The position numbers were made by a program, and so were the translations under genes. A stretch of DNA of 14,696 nucleotides from Actinobacteria bacterium UBA912. Lineage in GTDB: Bacteria; Actinomycetota; Coriobacteriia; Anaerosomatales; UBA912. The stretch is from NCBI GenBank assembly GCA_002293965.1, contig DBEG01000153.1, forward strand, positions 1 to 14,696. Reading direction: 5' to 3'. Within the stretch, counting starts at the first letter, position 1. Each line of letters opens with the position of its first letter. This document shows, in pieces, positions 6,689-14,461 of the stretch. The notes under the pieces were generated by a model. That model did not search any database. It had not been told where the DNA came from and saw only the letters and a list, made by a program, of their open reading frames with translations.

Positions 6689-8760
6689 AGCCCACCCCAT
6701 CCGCAACCGACCGCCGTGAACAGGTCGGTGCCCCGATCGCTACGCCGACCCAGGTCCCAATCTCGGTCAGCGTCGCCGATGAGTTCCCACAGGGCATCGC
6801 GGGATTTGCCGCCAAGGCCATGTCCCTCGTGACGGGCCTCGGCATCACCGCCCGACGCGCGATCGCCGCGCCCAAGACCCTTAGCTACCCCAGGGAGAAG
6901 TACCCGATCTCGCCACGATGGCGGGGTCCGCTGGTTCTGCGTGGGGTTCTCGGCCGAGAAGGTATCGATCTCATCGATGCCCCTAGCGTCGATTACAACG
7001 CCACTATCGACACTCTCCACCGTGAACAAAGCCTCGCGCCTTGTGTGGGTAATTGCCCCGCTAACGTCGATGCGAGGGGGCAGAACTACCTCATGGCTGA
7101 CGGTCATCACATCGCGGCGTATGAGCTGGTCCGGGATCGCAACATCTTGCCCGGGGTTCTCGGCAGGATATGCCACCACCCATGTGAGAGTGTGTGTCGG
7201 CGTCTGCAATATGACGAGGCGGTGGCGATCAGACCACTGCACCGGATGGCCTACGAGGCGTATCAGAGCGATCGTCCTGCCATCGAGTCTTTTCCGCTGA
7301 CACAGCAGGCCAACATTGCGATCATCGGCTCTGGTCCATCGGGTCTCGCCGCTGCATGGGACCTGATGAAGCTGGGCTACTCGGTGACCGCTTACGAGAA
7401 GGACAAGACGCCGGGTGGGGCGTTGCTCACAGGTGTGCCCGCCTACAGGCTTCCACGCGAGGTGCTTGCATCGGAGATTGCGAATATCGTCGAGTATGGC
7501 CTCGATCTTAGGTGCGGGATCGAGATCGGCAAGGACGTACCGATCGATCATCTGATCGGCGAGTATGATGCGGTCTTGATCGCTGCCGGGCTGCAGATCA
7601 GTCGCGGCCTCCCCATTCCTGGCGCGAATGCAAAGGGGGTGAGGGGCGCATTGGAGTTCCTGAGTGATGTGAACCGACGCCAAGACGCCGACGTCAAAGG
7701 CAAGCGAGTGATGGTGATAGGCGGGGGCAACGTCGCAGTCGATGTGGCACGATGCGCCCTGCGCGTGGGCGCGAGCGAGGTCCGCCTTGCATGCTTGGAA
7801 GCTTCTAACGAGATGCCGTGTCATCCCTGGGAGATCGAAGAGGGTCTCGATGAAGGCGTGATTGCGATGTGCGGCAACGGACCAGAGATGGTCTTGGAGC
7901 AGGATGGCCTAGTCGTCGGCATGCGACTGCGTGAGTGTCTCTCGGTGTTCGATGCTTCAGGTCGCTTCAACCCGGTCTTCGCTGACTTGTTCACCGATGT
8001 CGATTGCGATGTCGTCGTGTTCGCCATCGGGCAGGCACCGGATCTTCGTGACCTTGTGGCTGGATCGGATCTGGTTCTGACCGAGCAAGGGCTGCTCCCG
8101 GTGGATGGCTCGGTGCTTTCGACCCAGCAACCGGGGGTTTTTGCCTGCGGCGAGGTCGTGACGGGTCCTGGAAGTGCGATTGGATCGATCGCCAGTGGAC
8201 ACGAAGCTGCCATCAGCATCCATCGATTCCTCGCAGGCCAGTCGCTCTTAGCCGACCGCGTCTTCCGCCCCGTGCCCACGTTCCCGAAGTACGGACAGGC
8301 CACCCTTGATGGCGTCGAATCAGCTAGAAGGCGCGTGGAGATGCCACTTTCGGCAGCTGGGGAAAGAAGCAGGGATTTTCGGCAGGTGGAGCTTGGAATG
8401 ACACGGCTGGAATCCCTCAACGAGTCCGCCAGATGCCTTCGCTGTCAATCACAGGTTTGCGTTGGGTGCACCTTCTGTGCAAGGACGTGTCCTGACTTCG
8501 CGATCACGGTTGAGCGCATCGATGACCCCGGGCACCGTATGGTCACCCGCTACGACCTCGATCTGTCGAAGTGCTGTTATTGTGGCCTGTGCGCCGAGCA
8601 GTGCCCGACCGACGCCCTCGTACATACCGGACAGTACGAGCTGGCGTTCCGCTCGCGCGAACTCACGATCAGTGACATCGCCGAGATGAGACGCGATCCC
8701 GGAGGAACGCGCGCCACGGGTTGTGATGCGCTGCGTGCGCAGGAGAGGGTCGAGCCATGA
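6679..8760 (+). CDS. nuoI: NuoI with an embedded GltD/NfnB-like FAD-NAD(P)H module
   Basis: A 693-residue protein, about four times normal NuoI length. Residues about 45-90 are the NuoI N-terminus: a helix (LVTGLGITARR), then YPREKYPISPRWRG. Residues about 100-520 are a GltD/NfnB-type module: cysteines C122, C126, C165, C169 and C173; FAD-binding GSGPSG at 217-222; the NAD(P)-binding GGGNVA at 348-353; and the closing GVFACGE at about 486-492. After β2 of the second fold it reads C-L-E (E374), where NADPH-using GltD has R-R, suggesting NADH. Residues about 580-670 return to NuoI: C594-x2-C-x2-C-x3-C604P and C632-x2-C-x2-C-x3-C642P for clusters N6a/N6b, then YELAFRSREL as in NuoI. A further pair, C586 and C589, precedes them. 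Start ATG 6679 overlaps nuoH by 10 bases; the upstream in-frame ATG at 6619 would add a 20-residue shadow of nuoH. It probably replaces NuoEFG as electron entry (inference). Confidence 0.9.
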   Translation: MAVKPTPSATDRREQVGAPIATPTQVPISVSVADEFPQGIAGFAAKAMSLVTGLGITARRAIAAPKTLSYPREKYPISPRWRGPLVLRGVLGREGIDLIDAPSVDYNATIDTLHREQSLAPCVGNCPANVDARGQNYLMADGHHIAAYELVRDRNILPGVLGRICHHPCESVCRRLQYDEAVAIRPLHRMAYEAYQSDRPAIESFPLTQQANIAIIGSGPSGLAAAWDLMKLGYSVTAYEKDKTPGGALLTGVPAYRLPREVLASEIANIVEYGLDLRCGIEIGKDVPIDHLIGEYDAVLIAAGLQISRGLPIPGANAKGVRGALEFLSDVNRRQDADVKGKRVMVIGGGNVAVDVARCALRVGASEVRLACLEASNEMPCHPWEIEEGLDEGVIAMCGNGPEMVLEQDGLVVGMRLRECLSVFDASGRFNPVFADLFTDVDCDVVVFAIGQAPDLRDLVAGSDLVLTEQGLLPVDGSVLSTQQPGVFACGEVVTGPGSAIGSIASGHEAAISIHRFLAGQSLLADRVFRPVPTFPKYGQATLDGVESARRRVEMPLSAAGERSRDFRQVELGMTRLESLNESARCLRCQSQVCVGCTFCARTCPDFAITVERIDDPGHRMVTRYDLDLSKCCYCGLCAEQCPTDALVHTGQYELAFRSRELTISDIAEMRRDPGGTRATGCDALRAQERVEP

Positions 8761-9263
8761 TCGCCGAGTTCTCAGCGTCGAGCATTGCGTTCTGGCTGCT
8801 CTCCGCCGTATCGATCGGCAGCGCCGCTGTGGTGGTGTTCACCCGCGACGTCATGAGGCTGGCAATCAGCCTAGGAGTGTTCTTTCTCACGGTTGCTGGG
8901 TGGTATCTCTATTTCACGCATGCATTTCTGGCCGTGGCTCAGGTGTTCTTGTACGCCGGCGGTGTTCTCGTGCTGGTCCTGTTCGCTATCATGTTCCTTC
9001 GTCGTTCGAAAGCCGGTGAACCCATACTTGAATCCCGGCACTCGACAGACAGCGTGGTGATCGCTGTCGGACTCGGATTCCTGGTGGTTATGTCGCTCAG
9101 GGACAGGGTGCCTATCGCCCTTCCCCAGCAGGCCTTTCCGACAACCACTGAGCTCGCCGACATCCTTCTCGGACCGATGCTGCCACACCTGGCTGCGGTC
9201 TCGCTGTTGCTGCTGGTCGCATGTGTCAGCGTGCTGGTCGTGTTCGGGGGTGAGCGCGAGTGA
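8757..9263 (+). CDS. nuoJ: NADH-quinone oxidoreductase subunit J
   Basis: A 168-residue membrane protein with five hydrophobic segments, the usual NuoJ plan. The third helix carries the family signature, QVFLYAGGVLVLVLFAIMF at about 62-80. Tyr66 matches the conserved tyrosine (E. coli Y59) of the helix that carries a π-bulge and lines the buried water chain between NuoA and NuoK. The C-terminal helix (about 138-162) is Leu/Val-rich. The ATG overlaps the previous stop by four bases (ATGA), and the gene overlaps nuoK in the same way (GTGA). Confidence 0.92.
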   Translation: MIAEFSASSIAFWLLSAVSIGSAAVVVFTRDVMRLAISLGVFFLTVAGWYLYFTHAFLAVAQVFLYAGGVLVLVLFAIMFLRRSKAGEPILESRHSTDSVVIAVGLGFLVVMSLRDRVPIALPQQAFPTTTELADILLGPMLPHLAAVSLLLLVACVSVLVVFGGERE

Positions 9264-9580
9264 ACTTCGTTCTCGTGGCGTCGATCCTGTTCGGACTCGG
9301 GCTTTATGGGGTTCTGTCCCGCCGAGACGTCATCGCCGTCTTGGCTAGTGTCGAGCTTATGCTGGGCGCGGCCACGGTGATGCTGGTCGGCCTTGCTGGA
9401 CTCCCATCACTCTCATCCCAGGGGGGTGCCGATCCGGGCACCATCGAGGCTACCGGTTTACTGCTATTGGTGATGGCCGCTGCGGCAGCTGCTGTCGGTT
9501 TGGCCTTGCTGGTAGCCATTGCTCGAAGCACGGGTCGTACCCGGACGGATGAGCTCACAGATGTCAGGGACCGACCATGA
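9260..9580 (+). CDS. nuoK: NADH-quinone oxidoreductase subunit K (second membrane Glu missing)
   Basis: A 106-residue membrane protein with three helices, related to MrpC. The start is GTG, overlapping the nuoJ stop. E32 in ASVELMLGAA matches E. coli NuoK E36, essential for proton transfer. The third helix normally reads AAAExAxGLA, with the second buried glutamate (E. coli E72). Here it reads M72-AAAAAA-V79-G80-L81, so the position four before the Gly is A76 (codon GCA). Length and flanking residues are otherwise normal, so this is a substitution and not a frame error. The C-terminal tail is hydrophilic (about 90-106). Confidence 0.93.
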   Translation: MNFVLVASILFGLGLYGVLSRRDVIAVLASVELMLGAATVMLVGLAGLPSLSSQGGADPGTIEATGLLLLVMAAAAAAVGLALLVAIARSTGRTRTDELTDVRDRP

Positions 9581-11430
9581 TGTGGCTCGCTGACAACGCC
9601 TGGGTCGCAGTCGCTCTACCGGCGCTGTTCGCATTGCTGGTTGCGCTCGTCGGTCGCGCCGATCGCTTGGTCGCTCCGCTGCTCGGGATCGGCTCTGCAG
9701 CTTCGGTACTGCTCTCAGGGATCGCGGTGCTACTCACTGTTGCCGAGGGCCGGACTCCGGCTGCTGCCACTATTCGATGGCTACCTTCCGAGGAAGGCAT
9801 CCTCGCTATCGGCTGGAGCGCCGATGGCCTCGTGGGGTCTATGCTTGTGGTTGTCGGCTTCGTCTCGCTGATGGTGATGGTCTACTCGGCGGGTTACATG
9901 GCTGCCGACGAGGGGAGGGTTCGCTACTACGCGCTACTCTCACTCTTCCTCGCCGCGATGTCGCTCGTTGTGGTCTCCGACGGGCTGTTGGGCCTGTTCA
10001 TCGGTTGGGAACTGATGGGTGTCTGCAGTTACCTGTTGATTGGTCACTGGACGATCAAGCCCGCGGCTGCCGCGGCCGCGAAGAAGGCTTTCCTAGTCAC
10101 CCGGGTCGGGGATGTCGGATTGCTTGCTGGCATCGTGCTCTTGTGGAGTCACGCCGGCGCGTTGGATTACGAGAGCTTGGCTGCGGTCATCGACACTCTC
10201 TCGCCGGACATCCTGACGACGGTTGCGCTGCTCCTTGCGGTCGGTGCCATCGGTAAGTCGGCGCAATTCCCACTGCACATCTGGTTGCCTGATGCGATGG
10301 AGGGTCCCACCCCGGTCTCGGCGCTGATCCATGCGGCTACCATGGTTGCGGCCGGCGTCTTCCTGATCGCCAGGACTTGGCCGATCTACGAGCTGGCACC
10401 GCTTGCCACATACGTGCTTCTCGGCATCGGTGTAGCCACCGCACTTGGGGCCGCACTTGTGGCCTGCGTCCAGACCGACATCAAGCGGGTTCTGGCATTC
10501 TCTACCATAAGCCAGCTAGGATTCATGTTCGCAGCACTGGGAGCTGGCTACTGGGGCGTTGCGATGTTCCACCTGGTCACACACGCTGCGTTCAAGTCAC
10601 TGCTGTTCCTTGCCGCGGGAAGTGTCATCCACTCCTCTGGCACTCAAGACCTCAGGAAGATGGGCGGACTCCGAAAGGGGATGCAGTTCACCTTCGAGGC
10701 ATGGACGTTCGGTGCACTTGCTCTGGCGGGGATATTCCCGACATCCGGCTTCTTCAGCAAAGACAAGATCCTCTACATCGTCACCTCCGAAAACCTGCCG
10801 GCCGGTGCACTTCTCTTCCTGACAACCGCGATCACCGCGTATTACGTCGCCCGAGTCACCGTCCTTGTCTTCTTCGGGCCGCGCAATAGCCGGAAAAAAC
10901 CCCACGAAACCGGCTTGGCGATGTCTATCCCGCCGTTGATCCTCGCGATCCCGGCGGTTGGGCTCGGATACCTTGCGAAGCCCTCCATCGAGCTCATGGC
11001 TGCCGAATACGTGGGTTTCGATCTACCTGTTGCTTTGATCGCGACCGGTGTTGCCTTGCTCGGCGTGGCGATCGGTGTGTTCCTGCACAGAAGCGGGCCT
11101 TCGGCTGATATCGCCTTCGAACGTCGCTTGGGTGGTGTCTGGGGCTGGATCCAGGCAGGGTATCGACTGGACTCGGTCGTGCAGAAGTCGGTGAGCCGCC
11201 CATCTCTCGGTCTAGCCCGCGCTGCATACCGCCATATCGATCGCGATCTCGTTGATCGTGCCGTCATCGGTGTCGGCTCCACTGCGAATTTCCTGGGTGA
11301 GCGGTTGAGGCGCCTTCAGAATGGCGATACCCAGTGGTACATCTCCATGGGATTCATCGGCCTGATTGTCCTCTACTCACTGTCCGTCTCCTGGGACAGG
11401 ATCCACGTTTGGTTGACGGGGGGTGGATAG
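9577..11430 (+). CDS. nuoL: NADH-quinone oxidoreductase subunit L (antiporter-like)
   Basis: A 617-residue distal proton-pumping subunit with about 16 hydrophobic helices, related to MrpA/MrpD. Channel residues are in place: GWE with E145, TRVGDVG with D179, GAIGKSAQFPLHIWLPDAM with K227, IHAATM with H252, FHLVTH with H332 and H336, and FFSKDKI with K395. The C-terminal 100 or so residues (QAGYRLDSVV onward, ending in a last helix at about 588-612) match the long lateral helix and its anchor typical of NuoL. There are two adjacent ATGs at 9577 and 9580. The first overlaps the nuoK stop, with AGGGA upstream. Nothing suggests a sodium-specific form. Confidence 0.96.
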   Translation: MMWLADNAWVAVALPALFALLVALVGRADRLVAPLLGIGSAASVLLSGIAVLLTVAEGRTPAAATIRWLPSEEGILAIGWSADGLVGSMLVVVGFVSLMVMVYSAGYMAADEGRVRYYALLSLFLAAMSLVVVSDGLLGLFIGWELMGVCSYLLIGHWTIKPAAAAAAKKAFLVTRVGDVGLLAGIVLLWSHAGALDYESLAAVIDTLSPDILTTVALLLAVGAIGKSAQFPLHIWLPDAMEGPTPVSALIHAATMVAAGVFLIARTWPIYELAPLATYVLLGIGVATALGAALVACVQTDIKRVLAFSTISQLGFMFAALGAGYWGVAMFHLVTHAAFKSLLFLAAGSVIHSSGTQDLRKMGGLRKGMQFTFEAWTFGALALAGIFPTSGFFSKDKILYIVTSENLPAGALLFLTTAITAYYVARVTVLVFFGPRNSRKKPHETGLAMSIPPLILAIPAVGLGYLAKPSIELMAAEYVGFDLPVALIATGVALLGVAIGVFLHRSGPSADIAFERRLGGVWGWIQAGYRLDSVVQKSVSRPSLGLARAAYRHIDRDLVDRAVIGVGSTANFLGERLRRLQNGDTQWYISMGFIGLIVLYSLSVSWDRIHVWLTGGG

Positions 11431-11433
11431 GGG

Positions 11434-12888
11434 ATGTGGCAGCTTGACGCACTTGTGCTGATTCCACTGGCAGGGGCTGTTGTCGCCGCTCTGGCAGCGA
11501 CAAAGGCGAAGCTGGTTGCGCTGACATTCACGCTGGCCAACATCGCGCTCTTCTTGTCGCTGGCCCCCAGTGGAATCTTCCGCGGCGAGATTGTTCACGG
11601 CTTGTTCTCGCCACAGGAACCTGGAACCATGTGGTTGCTCACGTTGGACGGACTCTCGCTGCCGTTGGTGATGCTCACGATGCTGCTCTTCATCGTAGCG
11701 ACTTTGTCCTCCTGGGGAGTAACGAGCCGCCCTGCAGCGCATCATGCGCTGCTGCTGGGTCTGCAATCCGCGATCCTTGGTGTATTCCTGGCAGAACACG
11801 TCCTTCTGTTCTACGTCTTCTGGGAAGCGGTGCTGATCCCGATGTTCTTCCTGATCGGGCGTTGGGGGTATGAAGGCCGACGACAAGCTGCGGTGAAGTT
11901 CTTCCTCTACACCTTCGCAGGCAGCGTCTTCATGCTGATCGGTCTTCTCATCGCGTTGATGTCGCTTGAGGCAATCACATTCACTGCGATGGCGCAAACG
12001 ATTGGTGGCCCGGCGGGCGACGGCTTCAACCAAGTGCTGGTCTTCGCGCTATTGAGTATCGGGCTACTGGTGAAGCTGCCTGCAGTGCCTTTCCACACCT
12101 GGCTTCCCGACGCACACGTTCAAGCTCCCACTGCCGGGTCCATCATGCTCGCTGGCGTCCTGCTCAAGATGGGCGGGTATGGCCTGATTAGACTTGCAAT
12201 TCCAATAGCTCCTGAAGGCTGGGAAGCACTCGCCCCGCTCCTGCTCATTCTGGGCATCGTTGGAGTTGTCTTCGGCGCAGCGATGGCATTGGTTCAAGAT
12301 GACCTCAAGCGTGTGGTCGCATACAGTTCGATCTCCCACATGGGCTTCGTTCTAGTGGCTCTTTCTGTCGGCACCGAGACCGCGATTTCAGCAGCCATCC
12401 TCGTCATGGTCTCCCATGGTCTGGTGGCAGGATTGCTCTTCTATCTCGTGGGAGAGCTGTACGAACGTACACACACTCGCGAGCTTGCATCGTTGGGTGG
12501 CCTGTCGTACCTAACGCCGAGACTTGCATGGTCGCTAGCCTTCGCAGCATTCGCCAGCCTCGGACTTCCGGGTCTGTCGGGTTTTCCTGGCGAGCTTCTG
12601 GCCGTAATGGAAGGATTCCGAAACTGGTCTTGGTGGATCGCACCCGTCGGGATCGGACTGGTCTTGGCTGCTGCGTACAATCTGCGGGTCGTGGCAAGAG
12701 TCAACCATGGTCCGCATCCCCCGGGACTTTCCGGTCTTTCGGACCTAGGCCCGAGAGCACTCCTCGGCGTTGCGATACTCGCGATACCGGTCCTTGTCAT
12801 CGGCATCTGGCCCCGGATCGTTGCAGATCTTTCGACTCCCGCAGTGCAGCGCATCATCGAGCTTGCGGTGAGAGGGGTGTCACCATGA
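11434..12888 (+). CDS. nuoM: NADH-quinone oxidoreductase subunit M (antiporter-like)
   Basis: A 484-residue proton-pumping subunit with about 14 helices. Key residues are visible: FYVFWEAVLIPMFF with E131, LLVKLPAVPFHTWLPDAH with K214 and H221, LLKMGGYG with K245, and SGFPGE with E387. These form the half-channels and the central Lys/Glu chain, matching E. coli NuoM E144, K234, K265 and E407. The gene begins three bases after the nuoL stop. A G-rich ribosome site, GGGGGGTGG (11418-11426), ends seven bases before the ATG. It overlaps nuoN by four bases (ATGA). Confidence 0.96.
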   Translation: MWQLDALVLIPLAGAVVAALAATKAKLVALTFTLANIALFLSLAPSGIFRGEIVHGLFSPQEPGTMWLLTLDGLSLPLVMLTMLLFIVATLSSWGVTSRPAAHHALLLGLQSAILGVFLAEHVLLFYVFWEAVLIPMFFLIGRWGYEGRRQAAVKFFLYTFAGSVFMLIGLLIALMSLEAITFTAMAQTIGGPAGDGFNQVLVFALLSIGLLVKLPAVPFHTWLPDAHVQAPTAGSIMLAGVLLKMGGYGLIRLAIPIAPEGWEALAPLLLILGIVGVVFGAAMALVQDDLKRVVAYSSISHMGFVLVALSVGTETAISAAILVMVSHGLVAGLLFYLVGELYERTHTRELASLGGLSYLTPRLAWSLAFAAFASLGLPGLSGFPGELLAVMEGFRNWSWWIAPVGIGLVLAAAYNLRVVARVNHGPHPPGLSGLSDLGPRALLGVAILAIPVLVIGIWPRIVADLSTPAVQRIIELAVRGVSP

Positions 12889-14372
12889 ACGTTGAAGCAT
12901 GGTGGTTCGTTTTATCACCTGTGACCATCGCCTTCGCGGGCGGCGTAGCAGCCCTGATTCTTGATGGTTGGGATAGGCGAGTGGTCGCCATCGTTGTGAC
13001 CATTATTTCCGCCCTGGTTGCCGCAGGGGCGTCCGCCTGGCTCGCCTCAGGTTCAACATCCTTCGTCCTTGCCGATGTGCTGCTTATCGATCCCACGATA
13101 TATGCCGTCTGGGCGTTGATCTTCGGGCTATCGGCTCTTAGCACCCTTGGGGGAGCAGTTCGGATGAGCAGGCTGCCCGCTGGCGGGGGAGTAAGTGCCC
13201 TTGTCGCCTTCCTTTCAGCCGGCAGTGCCCTGATTTCTGCATCGGTGGACTTGTTGCTCATAGTGATCTTGATCGAGGTGCTGGCTGTTGTCGGATATGG
13301 ACTAACCGCTTCCATTAGAACGTCGGGAGCCAAAGAAGCAGCGCTGAAATACTTCATCCAGGGTTCGGTCGCCACAGGGCTGTTCGTCTTGGGACTGGCT
13401 CTTGCCTTCGGGTTACTGGGGGGCAGTACTGAGATCGCGGCTCTCGGAGAAGGCACCGCACAGGCTCCAGTCGTGGCGCTGATCGTATCCCTATTGATCC
13501 TAAGTGCCTTTGCCCTTAAGCTCGGCGCTTTTCCCTTCCACTCATGGGCTCCCGATGTCTATCAAGGAGCCCATCCCGCCGGAGCTTCGCTGATAGTCGT
13601 GGTACCCAAAATAGGAGCCCTCTCGGCGATGTTTCTCATAGCCGAGGTATTGATGAGACCCCTCGAGGGCTCTCAGACTGCTCCCTTACAGCCGACACTT
13701 CTTTTCTCGGTGCTAGCGATCGCCTCGATAATCTTCGGGAATCTTGGCGCGTTACGGCAGAGCGACTTTGGAAGGATGTTGGGTTATTCCGCTGTGGCCC
13801 AGGCGGGGTATGCACTAATCGCTCTTGCCGTAGGGCTTATCACTTATCCCGGCGCGATGCTTCTAATGACCGTTTACGGTCTCGCGGCCTCTACGGCGTT
13901 TGCTGTTGCCGGCGCACTGCGGGCTGGGCACTCATCGTGGGACGGCTCCATCCGGGGAATGTCGGGCCTTGCGGCTAGCCGACCGTGGCTTGCCGCCTCT
14001 TTAGCCGTCTCCATGCTCTCGCTTACAGGAATCCCGCTTTTTGCCGGCTTTTGGGGCAAGCTGTCGGTGTTTGGACTTGCCGCTGCCGAAGGCTTTATAT
14101 TCCTCACCGTAGCGGGAGTCCTCGGCTCGGTCTTCTCTTTCGCATACTATGGCGCAGTGATCCGGACTGTCTACTTCGACCAGCCATCGGATACTCGCGT
14201 GCCGGATACCCCCACATCGCCTACGGAGGCGCTGACCGATACAGGCGTTCGTTACAGGGCGCTTCCAGGCGTCGCTTCCGTTGTAGGCGCAGGCGTACTG
14301 GTGATCATAGGAGTCGTGCCTTTGTTTATTGGGCTGACCCCGCTAGTGCGTTTCTTCGGCATCGGCGGATAA
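12885..14372 (+). CDS. nuoN: NADH-quinone oxidoreductase subunit N (antiporter-like)
   Basis: A 495-residue proton-pumping subunit with about 14 helices, last gene of the operon. Visible channel residues: E131 in LIEVLAVVGYGL, K156 in ALKYFIQG, K212 in ALKLGAFPFHSWAPDVYQGA, K242 in VVVPKIGA, and K392 in FAGFWGKL (E. coli K395). The start ATG at 12885 overlaps the nuoM stop and follows AGAGGGG. The reading frame stays open far upstream into nuoM, but that stretch is a shadow with no family similarity. A hydrophilic loop at about 430-455 (Asp/Pro/Thr-rich) precedes the last helix. No clear terminator follows the TAA. Confidence 0.95.
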   Translation: MNVEAWWFVLSPVTIAFAGGVAALILDGWDRRVVAIVVTIISALVAAGASAWLASGSTSFVLADVLLIDPTIYAVWALIFGLSALSTLGGAVRMSRLPAGGGVSALVAFLSAGSALISASVDLLLIVILIEVLAVVGYGLTASIRTSGAKEAALKYFIQGSVATGLFVLGLALAFGLLGGSTEIAALGEGTAQAPVVALIVSLLILSAFALKLGAFPFHSWAPDVYQGAHPAGASLIVVVPKIGALSAMFLIAEVLMRPLEGSQTAPLQPTLLFSVLAIASIIFGNLGALRQSDFGRMLGYSAVAQAGYALIALAVGLITYPGAMLLMTVYGLAASTAFAVAGALRAGHSSWDGSIRGMSGLAASRPWLAASLAVSMLSLTGIPLFAGFWGKLSVFGLAAAEGFIFLTVAGVLGSVFSFAYYGAVIRTVYFDQPSDTRVPDTPTSPTEALTDTGVRYRALPGVASVVGAGVLVIIGVVPLFIGLTPLVRFFGIGG

Positions 14373-14409
14373 CGATATCTTTATCCCTGTTCGGGAGTGT
14401 GCCAGCTTG

Positions 14410-14445
14410 TGTTATACGCAGTCACGATGTATTGTGCGTATAACA
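14410..14445. repeat. Perfect 11-bp inverted repeat before the last gene
   Basis: TGTTATACGCA (14410-14420) and TGCGTATAACA (14435-14445) are exact reverse complements separated by 14 bases. The repeat ends 16 bases before the GTG of the following gene and directly before its ribosome binding site. As DNA it looks like a regulator site over the promoter: the right arm contains TATAAC, a possible -10 box at 14439-14444. As RNA it could form an 11-bp stem. There is no U-tract after it, so a terminator for nuoN is unlikely. Confidence 0.7.
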
Positions 14446-14448
14446 ATA

Positions 14449-14454
14449 GGGAGG
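14449..14454 (+). promoter_or_regulatory. Ribosome binding site fixing the GTG start at 14462
   Basis: GGGAGG lies seven bases before the GTG at 14462. It is the main support for this start. Confidence 0.75.
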
Positions 14455-14461
14455 TGGGCTC

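Noticed and set aside
6397..7824. Long open frame of 475 codons on the minus strand, antisense to nuoH and the nuoI fusion
   Set aside because: It is a codon-bias shadow of GC-rich genes: the plus strand encodes unmistakable conserved proteins across the whole stretch, and the minus frame shows no recognisable motif or ribosome site.
12528..12884. 119-codon upstream extension of the nuoN frame
   Set aside because: It lies wholly within nuoM, has no NuoN similarity, and the ATG at 12885 has a good ribosome site and the typical 4-base overlap.
14382..14396. TCCC-loop-GGGA hairpin after nuoN as a terminator
   Set aside because: It is only four base pairs with no T-run following; too weak to call.
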